A stretch of DNA of 64,000 nt from NCBI GenBank assembly GCA_002189035.1, contig CM007989.1, forward strand, positions 4,743,001 to 4,807,000, in the 5' to 3' direction. The position numbers and the translations under genes are program-made. This stretch comes from Utricularia gibba. Lineage: Eukaryota; Streptophyta; Magnoliopsida; Lamiales; Lentibulariaceae. How positions within the stretch are numbered: position 1 is the stretch's first letter; each line of letters begins with the position of its first letter. Shown here piece after piece: positions 11,636-24,139 of the stretch. Under the pieces are notes generated by a model, which worked only from the letters and a program-made list of their open reading frames with translations, had not been told where the DNA came from and made no database searches.

Positions 11636-12883
11636 TAGTAAATCCAGATGGGAAAATTAATAAGAGAAAAGCATAGCTTGTCTCTCAAGGATATGGACAA
11701 AAAGAGGGTGTTGATTATACTTATATTTTTGCCCCCATGGAAAAAAAATCACTATTGTTCATCATTTTATTGCCTTGGCGGCTCATCGCTCTTGGCCATT
11801 ACAATAGTGAATGTCAACAACGCTTTTCTGCACAATACCTTGGATGAAGAAATGTATATGAAGATTCCACAAGGATGCAGTGATGGAAATGGATCCCAAG
11901 TCTATTAACTTCAAAAATCGTTTTATAGACTAAAACATGCATCTTGCCAATGGAATCGAGAACTAACTCAATCTTTGATCGCTTTTGGGTTTCAACTTTC
12001 TCTAAATGATCCATGCCTTTTCACTAGGCATACTGATGGTGCTACTACACATGTTCTTATCAGAAGCATATTTCCAATTTATTGGCTTTTAGAAATGACA
12101 AATTCATAGTGAAAGATTTGGGAGAAGCTAAATATTTCATTGGCATTGAGCTACATTAATTTGATGATGGGATCTTTCTCAATTAGAGAAATACATCAAG
12201 GACATTATATAAGATGTTGGTTTAATGGATATTAAATACATTAGATCACCAATCCCAATTGGCCTAAAGCTTTTTGGTGATGTCTCCTACTCTAGTTGAT
12301 GCCCGACCATACCATTGGTTGATTGGATGCTTACTCTATTTGTCTTCCACTTATCCTGATTTATCCTTTGTGGCTCATCATTTGAGTCAGTTCATGCTTG
12401 AGCCAAAACACGACACTTCACATTGTGGAGTATTTAATTGGCACAATGACTTTGGGTGTTCAATATAGCCCCACACCAAATGCTTATTAAAGACATATTG
12501 TGATGCAGATTGGACAGCTTATCCAATTAAGAGAAAGTCACTCTCTGGTTATTGTATTTTCTTTGGAGATGAACTGATTTTATGGAAATGCAAAAAACAG
12601 TCCACCCAAATCTTCCACTGAAGCAGAATATCGTAGTATGGCATCAACTACATTAGAATTACGTTGGTTAGATTCTTTGCTTCATGATTTTGGATGGCTA
12701 GTAAATACACCAATTCCACTACTTTGTGATAATAACTCCGACATCCATATTACCCAGAATTTGTTTTTTCATGAAAGAACCAAACATATTGACATTGATT
12801 TCTACTTTGTGCTCAAATATGTGCCCACAAAGGCACAACTTGCATCTATTATGACGAAGGCAATATCTACACTTGTTTCATAG
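11636..12883 (+). pseudogene. Copia polymerase remnant (reverse transcriptase and RNase H)
   Basis: The RT start is recognisable (NPDGKINKRKA then LVSQGYGQ). VNVNNAFLHNTLDEEMYMKI at about 11808-11870 is the classic Copia RT block with the first catalytic Asp replaced in the expected MDVxNAFLHG motif (VNVNNAFLHN). Further blocks read QWNRELTQSL and FIVKDLGEAKYFIGIEL. The RNase H part includes SLLHDFGWLV, CDNNSDIHITQN and HERTKHIDIDFYFV. The pieces lie in different frames with several stops, so no active enzyme is made. Confidence 0.85.
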
Positions 12884-12951
12884 ATTGCTCTAACATCTCA
12901 GGCTCATGAATCTTCACCCTTCACTTCAAGATGTCCCATCTTGAGGTGGGA

Positions 12952-13128
12952 TTTTAATATTTATGGTTTATATTTTAGGGTAATATTGTGGCTAGTATAT
13001 TATACAAAATTATAGACTAGAGTATAAGCTTGATTTTTTATAATTGTTCTTATAATCTCTGTATATAACCTATAGTTATTAATGAGAATTGTTAAGACAT
13101 TTCAAAATTCTCTTTTTCCATTTTCTCA
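12952..13128 (+). repeat. Copia 3' LTR
   Basis: It is 177 bp like the left LTR and follows a purine-rich tract, CTTGAGGTGGGA. It ends TTTTCTCA and is followed by ACTTA, which pairs with ACTAA on the left flank. Confidence 0.85.
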
Positions 13129-13599
13129 ACTTAGCTACCAAACATAATTTTGAAATCAATTTGAAAATTGGGCTTTTAAGGTGAATTGCATCATTTTAAT
13201 ATGTGAGGTCTCAAGGGGAAATGCAACTTTTTTTTTTATTCAAAAAGAAACAAAAAAGCCATAGCTTCTACATATACATGTGGTTTACAGAGAGACTGGA
13301 GTGTTATCAGGGGTCCCGTTTTCCTGCGTTGTCACAGGCCTCTGATGAAGCCAGCAGGAATCACTGTTCATCTCTGATGAATGCCTCCCAAGGATGCGAA
13401 CAATGTACTCGTCTGTATTTACTGCCACTGCAAAGGGAAAATTGACGAGATGTGTTATGCAAAGCTCCTGGATGAAACTTCTGCGGGTTCTGGTTCGAAT
13501 CTGTGATGCTTTCGTAGAAGCAAGCCCATCCCAATACTCATGGTGGAAGGCTCCACCTTTTCGTGTAGCAAAGGGAGGGATGGCAGGCTTACCTCTTAC
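13129..13599 (-). other. Probable 3' UTR and downstream flank of the ABC1K8 gene
   Basis: The stretch lies between the Copia element and the ABC1K8 stop codon. Its composition is like that of the gene, and it probably holds the 3' UTR on the minus strand. No other gene is supported; the plus-strand frames here are shadows. Confidence 0.45.
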
Positions 13600-16500
13600 T
13601 CAGGCAGTTCCGGTGATCAGCCTCTCTTGTTCATCTAATTTCTTAACTTTAAACAAGCCGATCAAAACCTTCAAGCCGAAGAATGCGAACAACACGAACG
13701 CGGCTGTTGCTGGCGTCTGCGCATTGAAGGGGTGGTAATACAGGAAGAGGATGAGGTGGATGAGAGTGACCTACAAGAATGGTGGAAACGGATGCTTACC
13801 CTGATGGAGTTGAGATACAGAATAGTTGCCAGGTTGACTAAACTTCCTGCAGCGATTGCCTGCACTCCAAAAATGGATTTCAGCAGACTAGAGGTAGCAT
13901 GATGCTGGGAATGCAATGCAGTTTGTGACAACTTACGCTCCCGAGTGTGCTTTGAACGGTGGCTACTCGTTGGAATGCTCTCTCTGATTCCAGAGCTCGG
14001 ACCCGGAGCTTCAAATCCCCTTGCTCCTGCAATGTTACTTGAGTTGGTCAACAGTTGAAGAGATTGGATGATAAACAGAAGGGATTACCAGTCTTTCGAT
14101 AACGTTAGCAAGCTTCCCAACTCGATCCGCCTGCCGGAATAGATTGTAGAAAGCACGGCTTTGTCGATCCCACCTCTTTCGGAAGTCCTGCAGATAAAAA
14201 AAAATTCAATGAGAGGTTCATTGCCTGTTGAAAGTTCATAGAGTGGAAGAAACTGCCTTAAGGATGACTTCAAGGCCGACTTCACGGAACTTTAACAACT
14301 CTAGAGCGTACCTGTGATGCACATCAGAAACACATGAGCAGTTCGAAACAAAAGTTCTGGAATTTGAATGAATTTTCATGTCCTTACGGTTTCGCTATCT
14401 CAGAGATATCGAATCGAGGATCAAGGCCCTTTCCTATTCCATCCAAAACTGCACAAATGAATGCAAATTAAGCAGCTGCACTCATGTACGCAAGACCACA
14501 TTATCTTACAAGGATAGTGAAGCAACCTGAAAACGCTCTAACAACAAAAGTGAAGGTTGCCGGAAAGCGGAAAGGTTGATCAGCTGCAATGGCTAACAGG
14601 TCTTCACCTGTTTCAGAAAAGAGTACTGAGGGTCACACATTCACCATCAAATGTCCAACTCCGCAGCAAGATGCTGTGGGGAAGCCACTTGGGTGGGACA
14701 AACAGTATGAGCTCCTTACCAATTGCAGCAAGGCGTTGCTTTTTCTTCTCCATCATTTCCTCTCTGCTTAGAGGTTGCTTAAACCCAAGTTCAGCATTCG
14801 CTTGTTCTCTCTCTCGCCTTTGTGCTGCAAGTCGCTCCTCGAAACTGCAATGTTTCAGTCACTACCTTGTTAAAATATTTTTTCATACCGATGTTTGACA
14901 GTAAATGAAGATTTTAGAGCATCCAGTGCTCTACAAGTAGTTTAGATATTCAGGTGGCATCCATTTAAAGCAATCAGGACATGTTAAAGACAGTGAATTG
15001 AAACTTTTAACACTGCTTAGAGGAGAAGACTGATAAGTTCATGAACTTGGCTGACTACAAAGACATAGGGGAAACCAAAAGCGTCTGTGACACAAAACCT
15101 GTTGAGGAAAAACTGTGCGGTTCGCCTAACAGCAGTCATATCCCCAGTAGGCACAAGAACTCCCATTTGAATCATGGCCTGAAGAACCTGCATCATATTG
15201 ATAGAGCCGTTTACACGTTGGGAATCCAAAATATAATCCAACGGAGACAGATATAACAAAGAGGATACACAAGATCCAAAGAGGATAAATTCTGCTACCA
15301 ATGAGAAAATTTTAGAGGGTTGAGTTAAGAAAATTATGTCTTTAAGTTATCAGGCCAAGTCTCCAACGAACCTACATGGTTGCACAACTCTATGGGTAGA
15401 GGCAGTACAATTTTCAGATAGAAAGCTACCTTATCAGAATCTTTCTCATAAACACCATAGAATACTTCAAGTAAGCCTTCTCTGATGTTTTGACTTATGC
15501 TGCTCAAACAGTACAGAGTAAATAAATAACTTTCTGAACCGAAAGTAACTCCAGAAAGGAAAAGCCAACAGAAGAAATGCAAACCTTCCCATCATTCCGA
15601 AGTCATAAAATATCAGTCTTCCACCATTAAAGTCATCTACAGCAATGTTTCCAGGATGCTAAAGAACCGAAGAGCATTAAAACGTTAGTTAAGAAGAAAA
15701 CAGAAAATACCCTTGAGCGGAACACCGCATAAAGTTTACACGATACTTACCGGATCAGCATGAAAAAATCCATGGGAAAGAATTTGCTCCAAGTAAGACT
15801 CAACAGCATATCGGCCCAATCTGATTAGAATGAGAAGATATGAATTTAAAGTCTCTGTGATGACATAGCAGCCAAAATTTAGATTGTAATATGTATATAT
15901 AAAGTGACACCTCTTCCGATCAACACCGAGTTCATCAAGAGCTTTTATACGGTTAATTTTGATCCCGGGGACATATTCCATTGTCAGAACCTGGAAAAAA
16001 CGAAAATATATCAGATAAAAAATGCTGCACCACAGCATCTTCAAAAGAACACAAAAATCTGTACCTGTGGAGTTGTGTATTCCCAATAGATTGACGGCAC
16101 TTTAACATAATCCATGTTTTTAAAGTTTTCAGCAAATAGTTCGGCATTAGCAGCTTCCTTGGTGTAGTCAATCTCCTGAAGGTTATAAAGATGATAACGC
16201 CAAGAGCAAATTTAGGCAAAATCCAGTAGCTGCACTTACACAAACATCTATTTCAAACTAAAAAAGTATCTGGCTCACCTGATACAAGACACTTGCACAC
16301 TCATCATAGATTGCAACCCAGTCTCGTTTTGCACCATCGGACTTCGGATCAATCTTCTGAAGATATTCAGCAATCACCTGAGGTTCTCCAAATCATTTCA
16401 AATAACAGATGTCACATCACAAAGTCATAATCTCTTCAGAAAATTACATCTTGACAAAATTTAAGCCAACCCTCAGATTCTTAAGGTCGATGTCAAACAA

Positions 16501-17993
16501 ATCCTTCAATCCCGGCCTTTGTACTTTCACAACAACTTGTTGTCCATTTATTTGCGCTCGATGGACCTGGCCTATAACAGGGAAAATTATACTTAAAATC
16601 TTGATGTTCCACATCATTGGATTAGAATGCAGAATTACCTAGACTAGCAGCAGCAATGGGTTCTCGATCAAATCTATCAAATATTTTATCCACTGATCCT
16701 CCGAGTTCCTCCTCAATTATTGATACAGCAGTTTCTGAAGGAAAAGGAGGGACTTGATCCTGTATAAAACCTAATTAGTTCGTATGCTATTATGAAAAAT
16801 GGAGCTAACTGCATTGCATCTACAGATGAGGAATTTATAAATATATATTCAACTTAAAGCACTAAGAAACGAACAGTCACCTGGAGCTCTGACAATTGAT
16901 CAACATATTCTTGAGGAAGAATATCAACTCTTGTAGAGAACTGCTGGCCGATCTTGATGAACGTGGGACCAAGTCTCAAGATATTTTCCTTTAACCATTT
17001 TGCCAAAACCCTTCTTCTCTGGGATTTTTTTTCCTCGGTCATTCCACCTGAACACAAGCATGTTTCCAAGTTCATCATACAAAAAACAGGATACACAGAG
17101 TAAGCAGAGACTTAAAGGACCAAGAACGTTGTTCGGAAACTTGACACCAAACTATTACAGACATTTCAAAGTTAGGCATGGCCTAAATGGCCTCCTGGAA
17201 GCCTTGCCTTAAGTCAGCAATTAAGAAGTATACTGTCACAAGGTTCGTTTAGTCAAACCAAAGTAGAGTAATATAAGTAGCTCACCCTTGTAAGAAAACT
17301 TCTGTCTACTTAACCAAGCCTTGAAAATGAAGCTGAGCACAAATCCCCATATCTCCAAAGTCCTTTGAACAGTTGAATATGTTTTGAATCGGCTCCATCG
17401 TCCACCAGGTGCCACTGATACCTACAAAAATGACATGCAAACTTGTTTACAAGCCAGTCATTCAGCATTTTTCATTTCTATCCACTTCAATATCAAGCTC
17501 TCAAACTTCATTACGAAATGAAGAAGCACGTTTAACATACCTGAACTTGATCTTGGCTCGTTTTCTTAAACCAGGCTTCTTCTTGTCCAATCTCCTCAAT
17601 TGTCTTCTTCTTAACAATCACCTCTTCCACATTCACAACTTCCCCAACAACTAAACCTCCATTTCCGTTCACGCTTCCATTCCCATTCCCATTCAGATAT
17701 TTCACCAAACTCCTAGACTCGCTATCATCTTGAAGACTCCCATTGCCGTAAATCCCGTAGCTGACCGAACCATTTCCATTCAAATTACCGTTCAATTTAG
17801 CTTCCAACTCCTTGTCATTTTCATCAAGAACAGCAGCTCCCCCACTTTGAGCAGCCCTGATTCTGGCAACAAGAGTCCCACTGCCGCTTCTGTCGTCAAC
17901 GCGGATGGAAAGTTTGAGTCTTTTCGTTTGGGTTTGAGGGGACAAAAAGATCACTCCGGGTAAAGTCGGTGTACACAAAGAAAAGGTAGCCAT
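13600..17993 (-). CDS. ABC1K8: ABC1-like kinase, chloroplast (ABC1K8/OSA1 type), 20 exons
   Basis: Exons (high to low): 17993-17541, 17421-17286, 17047-16881, 16759-16639, 16571-16471, 16377-16279, 16175-16065, 15990-15911, 15820-15751, 15658-15585, 15499-15430, 15187-15099, 14844-14720, 14607-14527, 14448-14388, 14311-14257, 14187-14089, 14026-13937, 13859-13800, 13716-13600. They join without a break into 752 residues, close to the 761 of Arabidopsis OSA1 as I remember it. Residues 1-50 resemble a chloroplast transit peptide. A Gly/Asn-rich linker (LNGNLNGNG) follows. Kinase landmarks are the Ala-rich loop AAASLGQVHRA (about 288-298), Lys308 (VVVKVQ), HADPHPGN (443-450) and DFG (465-467). 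A hydrophobic segment sits near 717-735. ABC1 kinases are atypical kinases of organelles; OSA1 is tied to the chloroplast envelope and oxidative or metal stress. Intron 16 has either a GC donor (AAG|GCAGTT) or a GT donor three bases on, which would add one Ala. All other junctions are GT-AG. Confidence 0.95.
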
Positions 17994-19386
17994 TTTCAAG
18001 CTCCTTCAAAAACTTGAAGAACTCAAATGACCGCAAAGCTTGATCAACTACTTTGCTGGAACTAGTGGCGAAGGAGGAAGCCTTCAATTTTATATTTATT
18101 TTCCCTTTGCAAATTTAAGAAATTAATTGACACTTGCTTCCGTATGGAATGAGCGGCTGACGAAGAGGCAAGTTCGTGGTCGGAAAGAGGATGAGTCGTC
18201 ATGACAGATGGCGTCCTCCGGTTGGATAAGTATCTTGCGTTTTCCGTCCCAAGATACAAGTTGCTTTTAAAAGAGATTAAGGGTTGAAAATTAAAATTAA
18301 TTCGGATTTAAATACTCTGGGCTGGTAATGGGCCACGTGAATTGGGCCTCGATACCGCAACAAAATATAATCTCTCTTTTTTTTTTTAAGACCCAGAAAT
18401 CACTATTAAACTCTACGTTGGACCCCGAGGCTCCTCAATTGGTATCATCATCCAAAATTGCCATCAACGTGACATAACTATTTTCAACAACCCTTATGAC
18501 CCACCTTAGGTAGGGATCTATGGGCCCGTTTTGATAAGAAATGAAACTTGACTTTTATGTTAAAGTAACATATATTAATCATATCTTTAATGATAATTGA
18601 TACTTAATATAAATAATTTTGCTTCCAATCTTTAAGTAATAGTGAAACATAAAACCGTTTTCTTAAGAAGATTTAAGTTTTATTTGTGAAAAATCATTTT
18701 TCAAATGTGATTCTATGAGTATGTGCATTCCTATTTAGATATGGCTTCCACGTAATTAATGGCCCACTGCTGATTCACCTCTTCGGGATGACAATGGCCG
18801 GCGAAACTTTCTATCCATGGAAGATTGATATATTTTATATTTTTAATTCTTTTTTTTTTTGTGATCTTTGGTGGTTTCATTGGATTCTATATCATGTTGT
18901 CAAATGATATTTACTGAAAAATTGATTTTTCACATTTTATGAAACTTGATGAAACCTAAGCACTTGTTCATGTTATTATGTGTATAAGATATTATATAAC
19001 TTGATTATTATTGTTGAAGTGTGCAAACTAATTAATTTTGGTGATAGTTATGTGTTATATCATAATGTATCATATATTAGATCTATATATTAATTATAGT
19101 ATGTTCTGTAGTTTTTTCATCATATATAGTTTGGATGTAAGTTTTTTATTTTTTGGAATCATTTGGTTTTACTTCGTTTGATTTTATAATGTTTGCTAAG
19201 TTACCTCATCTAAAGATGCACTTGATCTCTTTACTTCGCTTGGTTTTACTTTCTCTTTAGGTTAATATGGCTTTCATAAACAAGATAGAGAAATGAATAA
19301 GTTAAGATTATCAATGACTCCAAGAAAGTAGATTCATTTTGGAAAATCATTATCTTTTATTGTGATACAATCAAGGTTAATGGAAT
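17994..19386. other. ABC1K8 upstream region, then AT-rich DNA
   Basis: The first 250 bp or so should hold the 5' UTR and promoter of the minus-strand kinase gene; GGGCC words lie at 18310-18350. From 18500 on the sequence is AT-rich, and I see no gene or repeat boundary. Confidence 0.45.
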
Positions 19387-19905
19387 TGGTAGGGGATAAA
19401 TCGGTCAAGGTAACCGGTTCCTAAAAGGCTGCCAAAAGGGGACTCTGAGGGGATAATGCCAGTCAACAGACCGATATCTGTTAGAAATCTGATATGTATG
19501 GCCATATGACACAGTTTGGAAAGCGGCCGAATTACGGCATAACAGGCGGCCGATATAAGAAAAGCGAGATCGTATAGCAGTTACAGAAAGCAACCGGTAT
19601 TTGCAGATGTCAGGGTTCGGTTAGATTGAGCCCTCCTATAAATAGAAGGAATTATGACGAGCGTCGAGGGAAGGATTCTTCAACTTGTATTCTCTTCTTC
19701 ACCACCTCCATCGAGTGGAAACATTTCCGGCGAGCTCCGGTAGCTTTGTGGTTTTTCCGCTTTCCGACGGTTTCCACTTAAAAAATCTTTGCCCATTTTT
19801 ACTTCAATTGAACTAACTGTGAAAAACGTGACTAAGTACGAGATCCCCGATCGCACCTATCACCTTAAATCGGCCTCCCACTGGATACCGATTTTACCCG
19901 TAACA
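19387..19905 (+). repeat. Gypsy 5' LTR
   Basis: The block starts TGGTAGGGGATAAATCGG and ends CCCGTAACA. It contains a TATA-like word (ctataaatagaagg, about 19636) that fits an LTR promoter. It is followed at 19909 by TGGCGCCCACCATGGGG, a Gypsy-type primer-binding site. The minus-strand block at 10638-11172 is a second copy of the same LTR family. Confidence 0.75.
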
Positions 19906-19982
19906 TTTTTGGCGCCCACCATGGGGTCACGTTCTATAGTCCCACTTGAGAAACCACAGGAGCCACTCGTTAATCACGGATC

Positions 19983-21249
19983 ATGGCGGAAAATAGCACA
20001 GCCACCAACCCGGCTTAGGACGGAAGCGCCGATGCGCAAGACCTCGGCCTTATGATCACCAGCAAGGAGCAGCTGAAAGCCCTGCTAACGGAAATCCTTG
20101 CCGACCTTCGGGCACCTTCAGGTCTCAACTCCAACGCCCACGAGGGAACACCCGAAACTGCACCACGAACGGAGAAGCAACCTCTTATTTTGGATTACCC
20201 CCCGGATACAGAAACTGAATCCGAAACCGAGGAGGAGATGCTACGAAGAAAGAGGCGCAACCAAGTCATATATGAGCCAGGAATTGATAGGGAAAACATG
20301 GTTGGAAAAATTTTGGAAGAAAGGGAAAAAGAGCTGAAGAGAGAGTTAGACCAGATCCACGAGAGGAGAAGACTTATTGACAAGCGGAGATCGACGGGAA
20401 GAAGAGAGGATAGAGGCTTCAGGGACGTTTTCGATCAGAACATATCCATCGGGAGAGGGGACGTTCTGGCCGACATCGCTTTGGCCTTGAAGAGTGGGGT
20501 TGAGGGAGCAGCTGGGACCACAACGCTGCGTTTTGACCCCTTCTCGGACGATTTAGTCGAGGAAGAACCCGAGAGAGGATTCAGGGTCCCAGATGGATTA
20601 CCCACGTACGACGGGAAAGGGGATCCCATATCACACGTAACCAACTTCGATATGAGGATGTCTACGGTTCAACATTCAAAAGCCATGAAGTGTAAGCTGT
20701 TCACTTGCTCGCTCCAGAAAGGAGCAAAGACTTGGTTCAAACAGTTAGAACTATGCAGTGTGGCATATTATCGGGAGTTAGTGCTGCTTTTCACTACCCG
20801 ATACGCTGTCAACATCGAAGCTCCACCTTCAAAGGCAGCATTATACTCTGTTCGGTATGACCACCGAAAAGAGAGTTTGAGAAGGTTCATCGACCGATTT
20901 AACTGCCAAGCGCAAGACATCCAGCTGGATTTAAAGGAGAGGGTGGAAATAATAAAACGGGCCTTAGGAACGTTGAAATTGGGACAGAGTCTATCAAAGT
21001 CCTCGCCAAAGAATCTCGGAGAATTGCTAAGGAAAATCATGAAGTACATCCGAGTTGATGACGATCTCAGGGCCGAGATGAAAAGCTGTGTGGAGATCCA
21101 TCCGAGCCCACAGCAAGAGACCCGACTTAACCGGGGGCCCAGGCCGAACAAGCGCCATGAAATATATTAGGTGGAACCAACCAGAACAGATGCCTACTGC
21201 GAAATATACAAGACCAACGGGCATGATACTGCCAACTACCGAGTAATGA
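19983..21249 (+). pseudogene. Gypsy gag remnant
   Basis: The ancestral start is probably ATG 19983 (MAENSTATNPA). An in-frame TAG at 20016-20018 stops it, but the same frame reopens at ATG 20052 and runs 372 codons to 21170. A charged N-terminal part (KRRNQVIYEPGIDRENMVGK) leads into the retrotransposon gag core (FRVPDGLPTYDGKGDPISHV, TCSLQKGAKTWFKQL, RFIDRFNCQAQDI). Past the stop the frame continues as YCEIYKTNGHDTANYR, a degenerate nucleic-acid-binding knuckle. Protease, polymerase and a right LTR are absent, so the element is cut at about 21250. Confidence 0.85.
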
Positions 21250-21254
21250 AGTGA

Positions 21255-22289
21255 TAACACATATTTTTGAATGTTTCAGGATAGGAAATGACTCATATTT
21301 TACTACAAAACTCAAATTTTATTTCTAGTTGCGACTAAATCTATGAATTAGTCATAACCTTAGTTCTTATAGTTCTCCTGAGCAATGCATCACATGTCAG
21401 CAACCAAAATCTCAAAGAAATAAAAAAGAACAGTGAAGTTGCAGAAGATGATGATAAAAAATGAATGAAGTATACCAAATCCAAGGAGAGGACAGTAGTA
21501 GTTTTCATCATAAATAGCTTTAATTAGAGGTAGACCTAAAATTAAGAAAAAATAAAGGTTTGGGTAGACTTGAGACTCTGTTTGTTAAGTGAATGATTTT
21601 AGGTTTAGATGAGATAGTTGTAATGATTAGTATGCTACTCTTGAGTATCTCAGAGCATCATCCTCTTTTACTTTGGATAAACATTTGATTTTTCCTGTTA
21701 TTGCTTTTCTACATATTATTGTAAAACTTCTATTCCTAACTTAGACTAAATTTTCAATCATGACAAAAACAGTATGTATCAATCTTCATACAACAAACAC
21801 ATAGCTCCTTGTGTTCGACATTGATTCACTATGCTTATATTTTTTGTATGATTAATTGTGAATTATGTTTATAAATTTAATTTGATAGAAAAATTTACAT
21901 ATTAAAGATGTGCATAATTTTTCATTTACAACAATGCAATCCATCTTTTCTTGAAAAAGCGAATCATTACTTTGGAGAGTCTCAAATATTCTTTCACATA
22001 AAAATATTTTCAATCGAAATCTCCTGCAAAATTATTGAGTTCAAAAGTTTGTTGCTCTCCTTTATTGTATTTCTTCGTAAATTTGTCTTAGTTTTAGTTA
22101 AGACTAAATCTATCAGCATAACACTAATTGTATGTATTGACGATCACATGACAAGTAACTAGTCTTCGTATTTAACCCTAAACACTATGTTCATAATTGT
22201 ATTATGTTTGAATGTGTAATAGGTTATAAATTTTATTTGATAAGAAGAATTTGCAATTCTAACGATGTTGCATAAATTTTTCATTTATC
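21255..22289 (-). repeat. Old Athila-type LTR fragments (two partial copies)
   Basis: On the minus strand 22289-22060 matches the start of the LTR at 42462 (TGATAAATG..., then the CATAATTGTATTATG and GACAAGTA blocks read in reverse). A second, more diverged copy of the same LTR part spans about 21926-21511 (shared AATTAGAGGTAGACC and GTTCGACAT blocks). Both are strongly mutated and have no coding sequence between them. Confidence 0.65.
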
Positions 22290-23107
22290 AAACATACATT
22301 TATCCATGGGATTGTAACACAATGTGTAAAGTCAAAAGAGTAATGAGTCTCTAGAGGCATCACCAAGGACCCCAATGCATCGTATTTGCAGTTGGTGATT
22401 CTTTGAAATAAGATATTCTTATCATTTACAAACTTCATTTTTTTAATTTTTTTTATATACACTAAAATAAAAAAAATTAACATTAAGAATGACTATTTTT
22501 TTAGGATAATTATATTTCTAAATCACTTCTATTAAGTGATATAGATGAGGTTGGGAAGCGGGTTGGGTTATACATAAGCAATTATCCTTGTGTCCAGTGG
22601 TGTATATGTATAATATTCACTTTATTTTTTTTATTTTTCATTGAATTCATATATAATCAATTTAATATATAATAGATTCTAAAGATCGAAACGAATATTA
22701 ATCAATTAATATATAATTTTGATTTTTCATTGAATCCCTTGAGTCGATCATTTTGAAATAAATATGTGATTGCAAGGAAAATTTACATTATTTTTTTTAC
22801 TTTTAAGAGACACGAATATTGTTTATATCAATTAATTTGAAATAAAGAATTTCCACGTGTGATAATATTTAATTAATTGGTTTGCCCGTTGCGCCCACCA
22901 AAGTCCAACCCCGCTCGTCGGCGGTAGGGATCCCGCACGGGTAAATTTGATTGGGTGCCAAATCCGTGGTTCAGACGCGACGCCTGAAGAACAAAACAAA
23001 CAAAAAAAAGGAACTCTCGGATGGTGAGGATTTTGCTTTAGGTATTGATGGATGCCGAAGGGATGAATTGATTGTCATCTTGAGTCTGGATCAAGTGCTG
23101 CGGGGCA
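22290..23107. other. AT-rich DNA, then promoter and 5' UTR of the next gene
   Basis: Up to about 22880 the sequence is AT-rich with no feature. From 22885 the GC content rises (GCCCGTTGCGCCCACC) ahead of the ATG at 23108, consistent with a promoter and 5' UTR on the plus strand. Confidence 0.4.
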
Positions 23108-24139
23108 ATGGCGAAAAAGAGGAAATCCGATGCGCCGCGGCTGGATGAGGTCGACCGGACCATGTATTCCAGTTTTAGCAACGCCGCCAATTCTCTCTCC
23201 CACCTATACAGCCAAGCGATGCAACAACAGAAACTATCCTTCCAGGCCGGTGAACGCCACTCCCTGGTTTGTGTTCCCTGCGCTGCCTTTTTTCGCGTTT
23301 ACTGAATCGGGGATGGGATGGATTGAATTCTACAGATTCGGTTGAGAATTCTACAGATTTTTTTTTAATGGGAATTTTGTTATCCGGAATCCCGACCTTG
23401 GATTCTAATCTTCTCTTCTACTCATTTGTCTGTTTTCTCAAGAAATTAAATTTTTATTATTGCAGGAAAAACTGTATAATTGGATTTTGAGACAGCAAGA
23501 AAATGGATTTAGAGTGACATCAGGCTGCATATTCTCTTACATTCAGGTCTGTTCTCCACATCTAAATTATCGGCATAAGTTTTCACTTCCATGTTTGTTA
23601 ATGAGTAAAGCTACTAAAATCTTACTAGGAGGTGGTTTCTAATTGTTCATAACTTTGTTCCCCTCCTTTGTAAATTGATTTCAATGGTACTTTCGTGTAA
23701 GTCTTGAGAAGATTTGAGGTAAGGAAACGCTCCGGCATTCAGTATGCCTTCTCATTTTAGGGAGTTGTGATAGTTTCTGTATCTATGAATCCTCAGAATG
23801 AACTTGACCAGGGAGCATGTGAGTCCCCGCCATCTCCAAGAGTTCCACTCCAGCACCAACAGCAACATCACCCTCAAACATCGATCCAGCAATTTCCAAA
23901 CTCTGGACTTATGGTCTCTTCTAATGTTTTCAGTTCCACAAATGCCACACAAGGCCTCCGTTCTGGGGACTCAGATCAGGCAAGAAATCAGTCTTCTCAA
24001 ATGCTCTTTGTCTTGTTCGTTACAGCAGAATTGTTTAAGGTATTACGACTTATCACAGGTGGCGTTCTCAATGCATACTTCCAATGACATTTCGATGGAT
24101 ATGCCTGCGGGTAGCCCCAGCCACTCTCCCCATTACTGA
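23108..24139 (+). pseudogene. Small conserved plant protein, three exons, last exon frameshifted
   Basis: Exon 1 is 23108-23266 (53 codons, MAKKRKSDAPRLDEVDRTMY...). Exon 2 is 23466-23546 (27 codons, EKLYNWILRQQENGFRVTSG...). Exon 3 starts at 23797 after CCTCAG and reads NELDQGACESPPSPRV, then a Gln/His-rich stretch. All junctions are GT-AG, phase 0. The protein belongs to a plant-specific family I know by sequence; database labels such as holocarboxylase synthetase for it are unreliable in my memory, so I give no function. The expected C-terminus is present (SMDMPAGSPSHSPHY, stop 24137-24139) but in another frame. A conserved VFSNAL block near 23995 lies in the third frame. So two indels fall between about 23985 and 24035. 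If real, the gene is damaged or makes a shortened protein. If they are assembly errors, the gene is intact with about 190 residues. Confidence 0.65.

Larger units (their letters stand above)
9923..13128 (+). mobile_element. Decayed Ty1-Copia retrotransposon with two LTRs and nested insertions
   Basis: Two 177-bp LTRs bound the element. A Copia-type primer-binding site (TGGTATTAGAGC) follows the left LTR at 10100. A polypurine tract (GAGGTGGGA) precedes the right LTR. The 5-bp flanks are ACTAA (9918-9922) and ACTTA (13129-13133), a target-site duplication with one mismatch. The left LTR starts TGTTAATATT and the right one TTTTAATATT, so its TG has mutated. The gag and most of integrase are missing. 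Reverse transcriptase and RNase H pieces remain. A Gypsy LTR and a GC-rich segment interrupt the element. Confidence 0.88.

Noticed and set aside
13717-13770. Alternative ABC1K8 last exon beginning at 13770, adding 18 hydrophobic residues in frame
   Set aside because: It would leave an intron of only 29 bp, too short for plant splicing. The acceptor at 13717-13718 gives an 83-bp intron and the residues expected from relatives.
23767-23796. Extension of exon 3 of the small plant gene upstream of 23797
   Set aside because: The CCTCAG acceptor and the expected NELD start place the exon border at 23797; the upstream codons are intronic.
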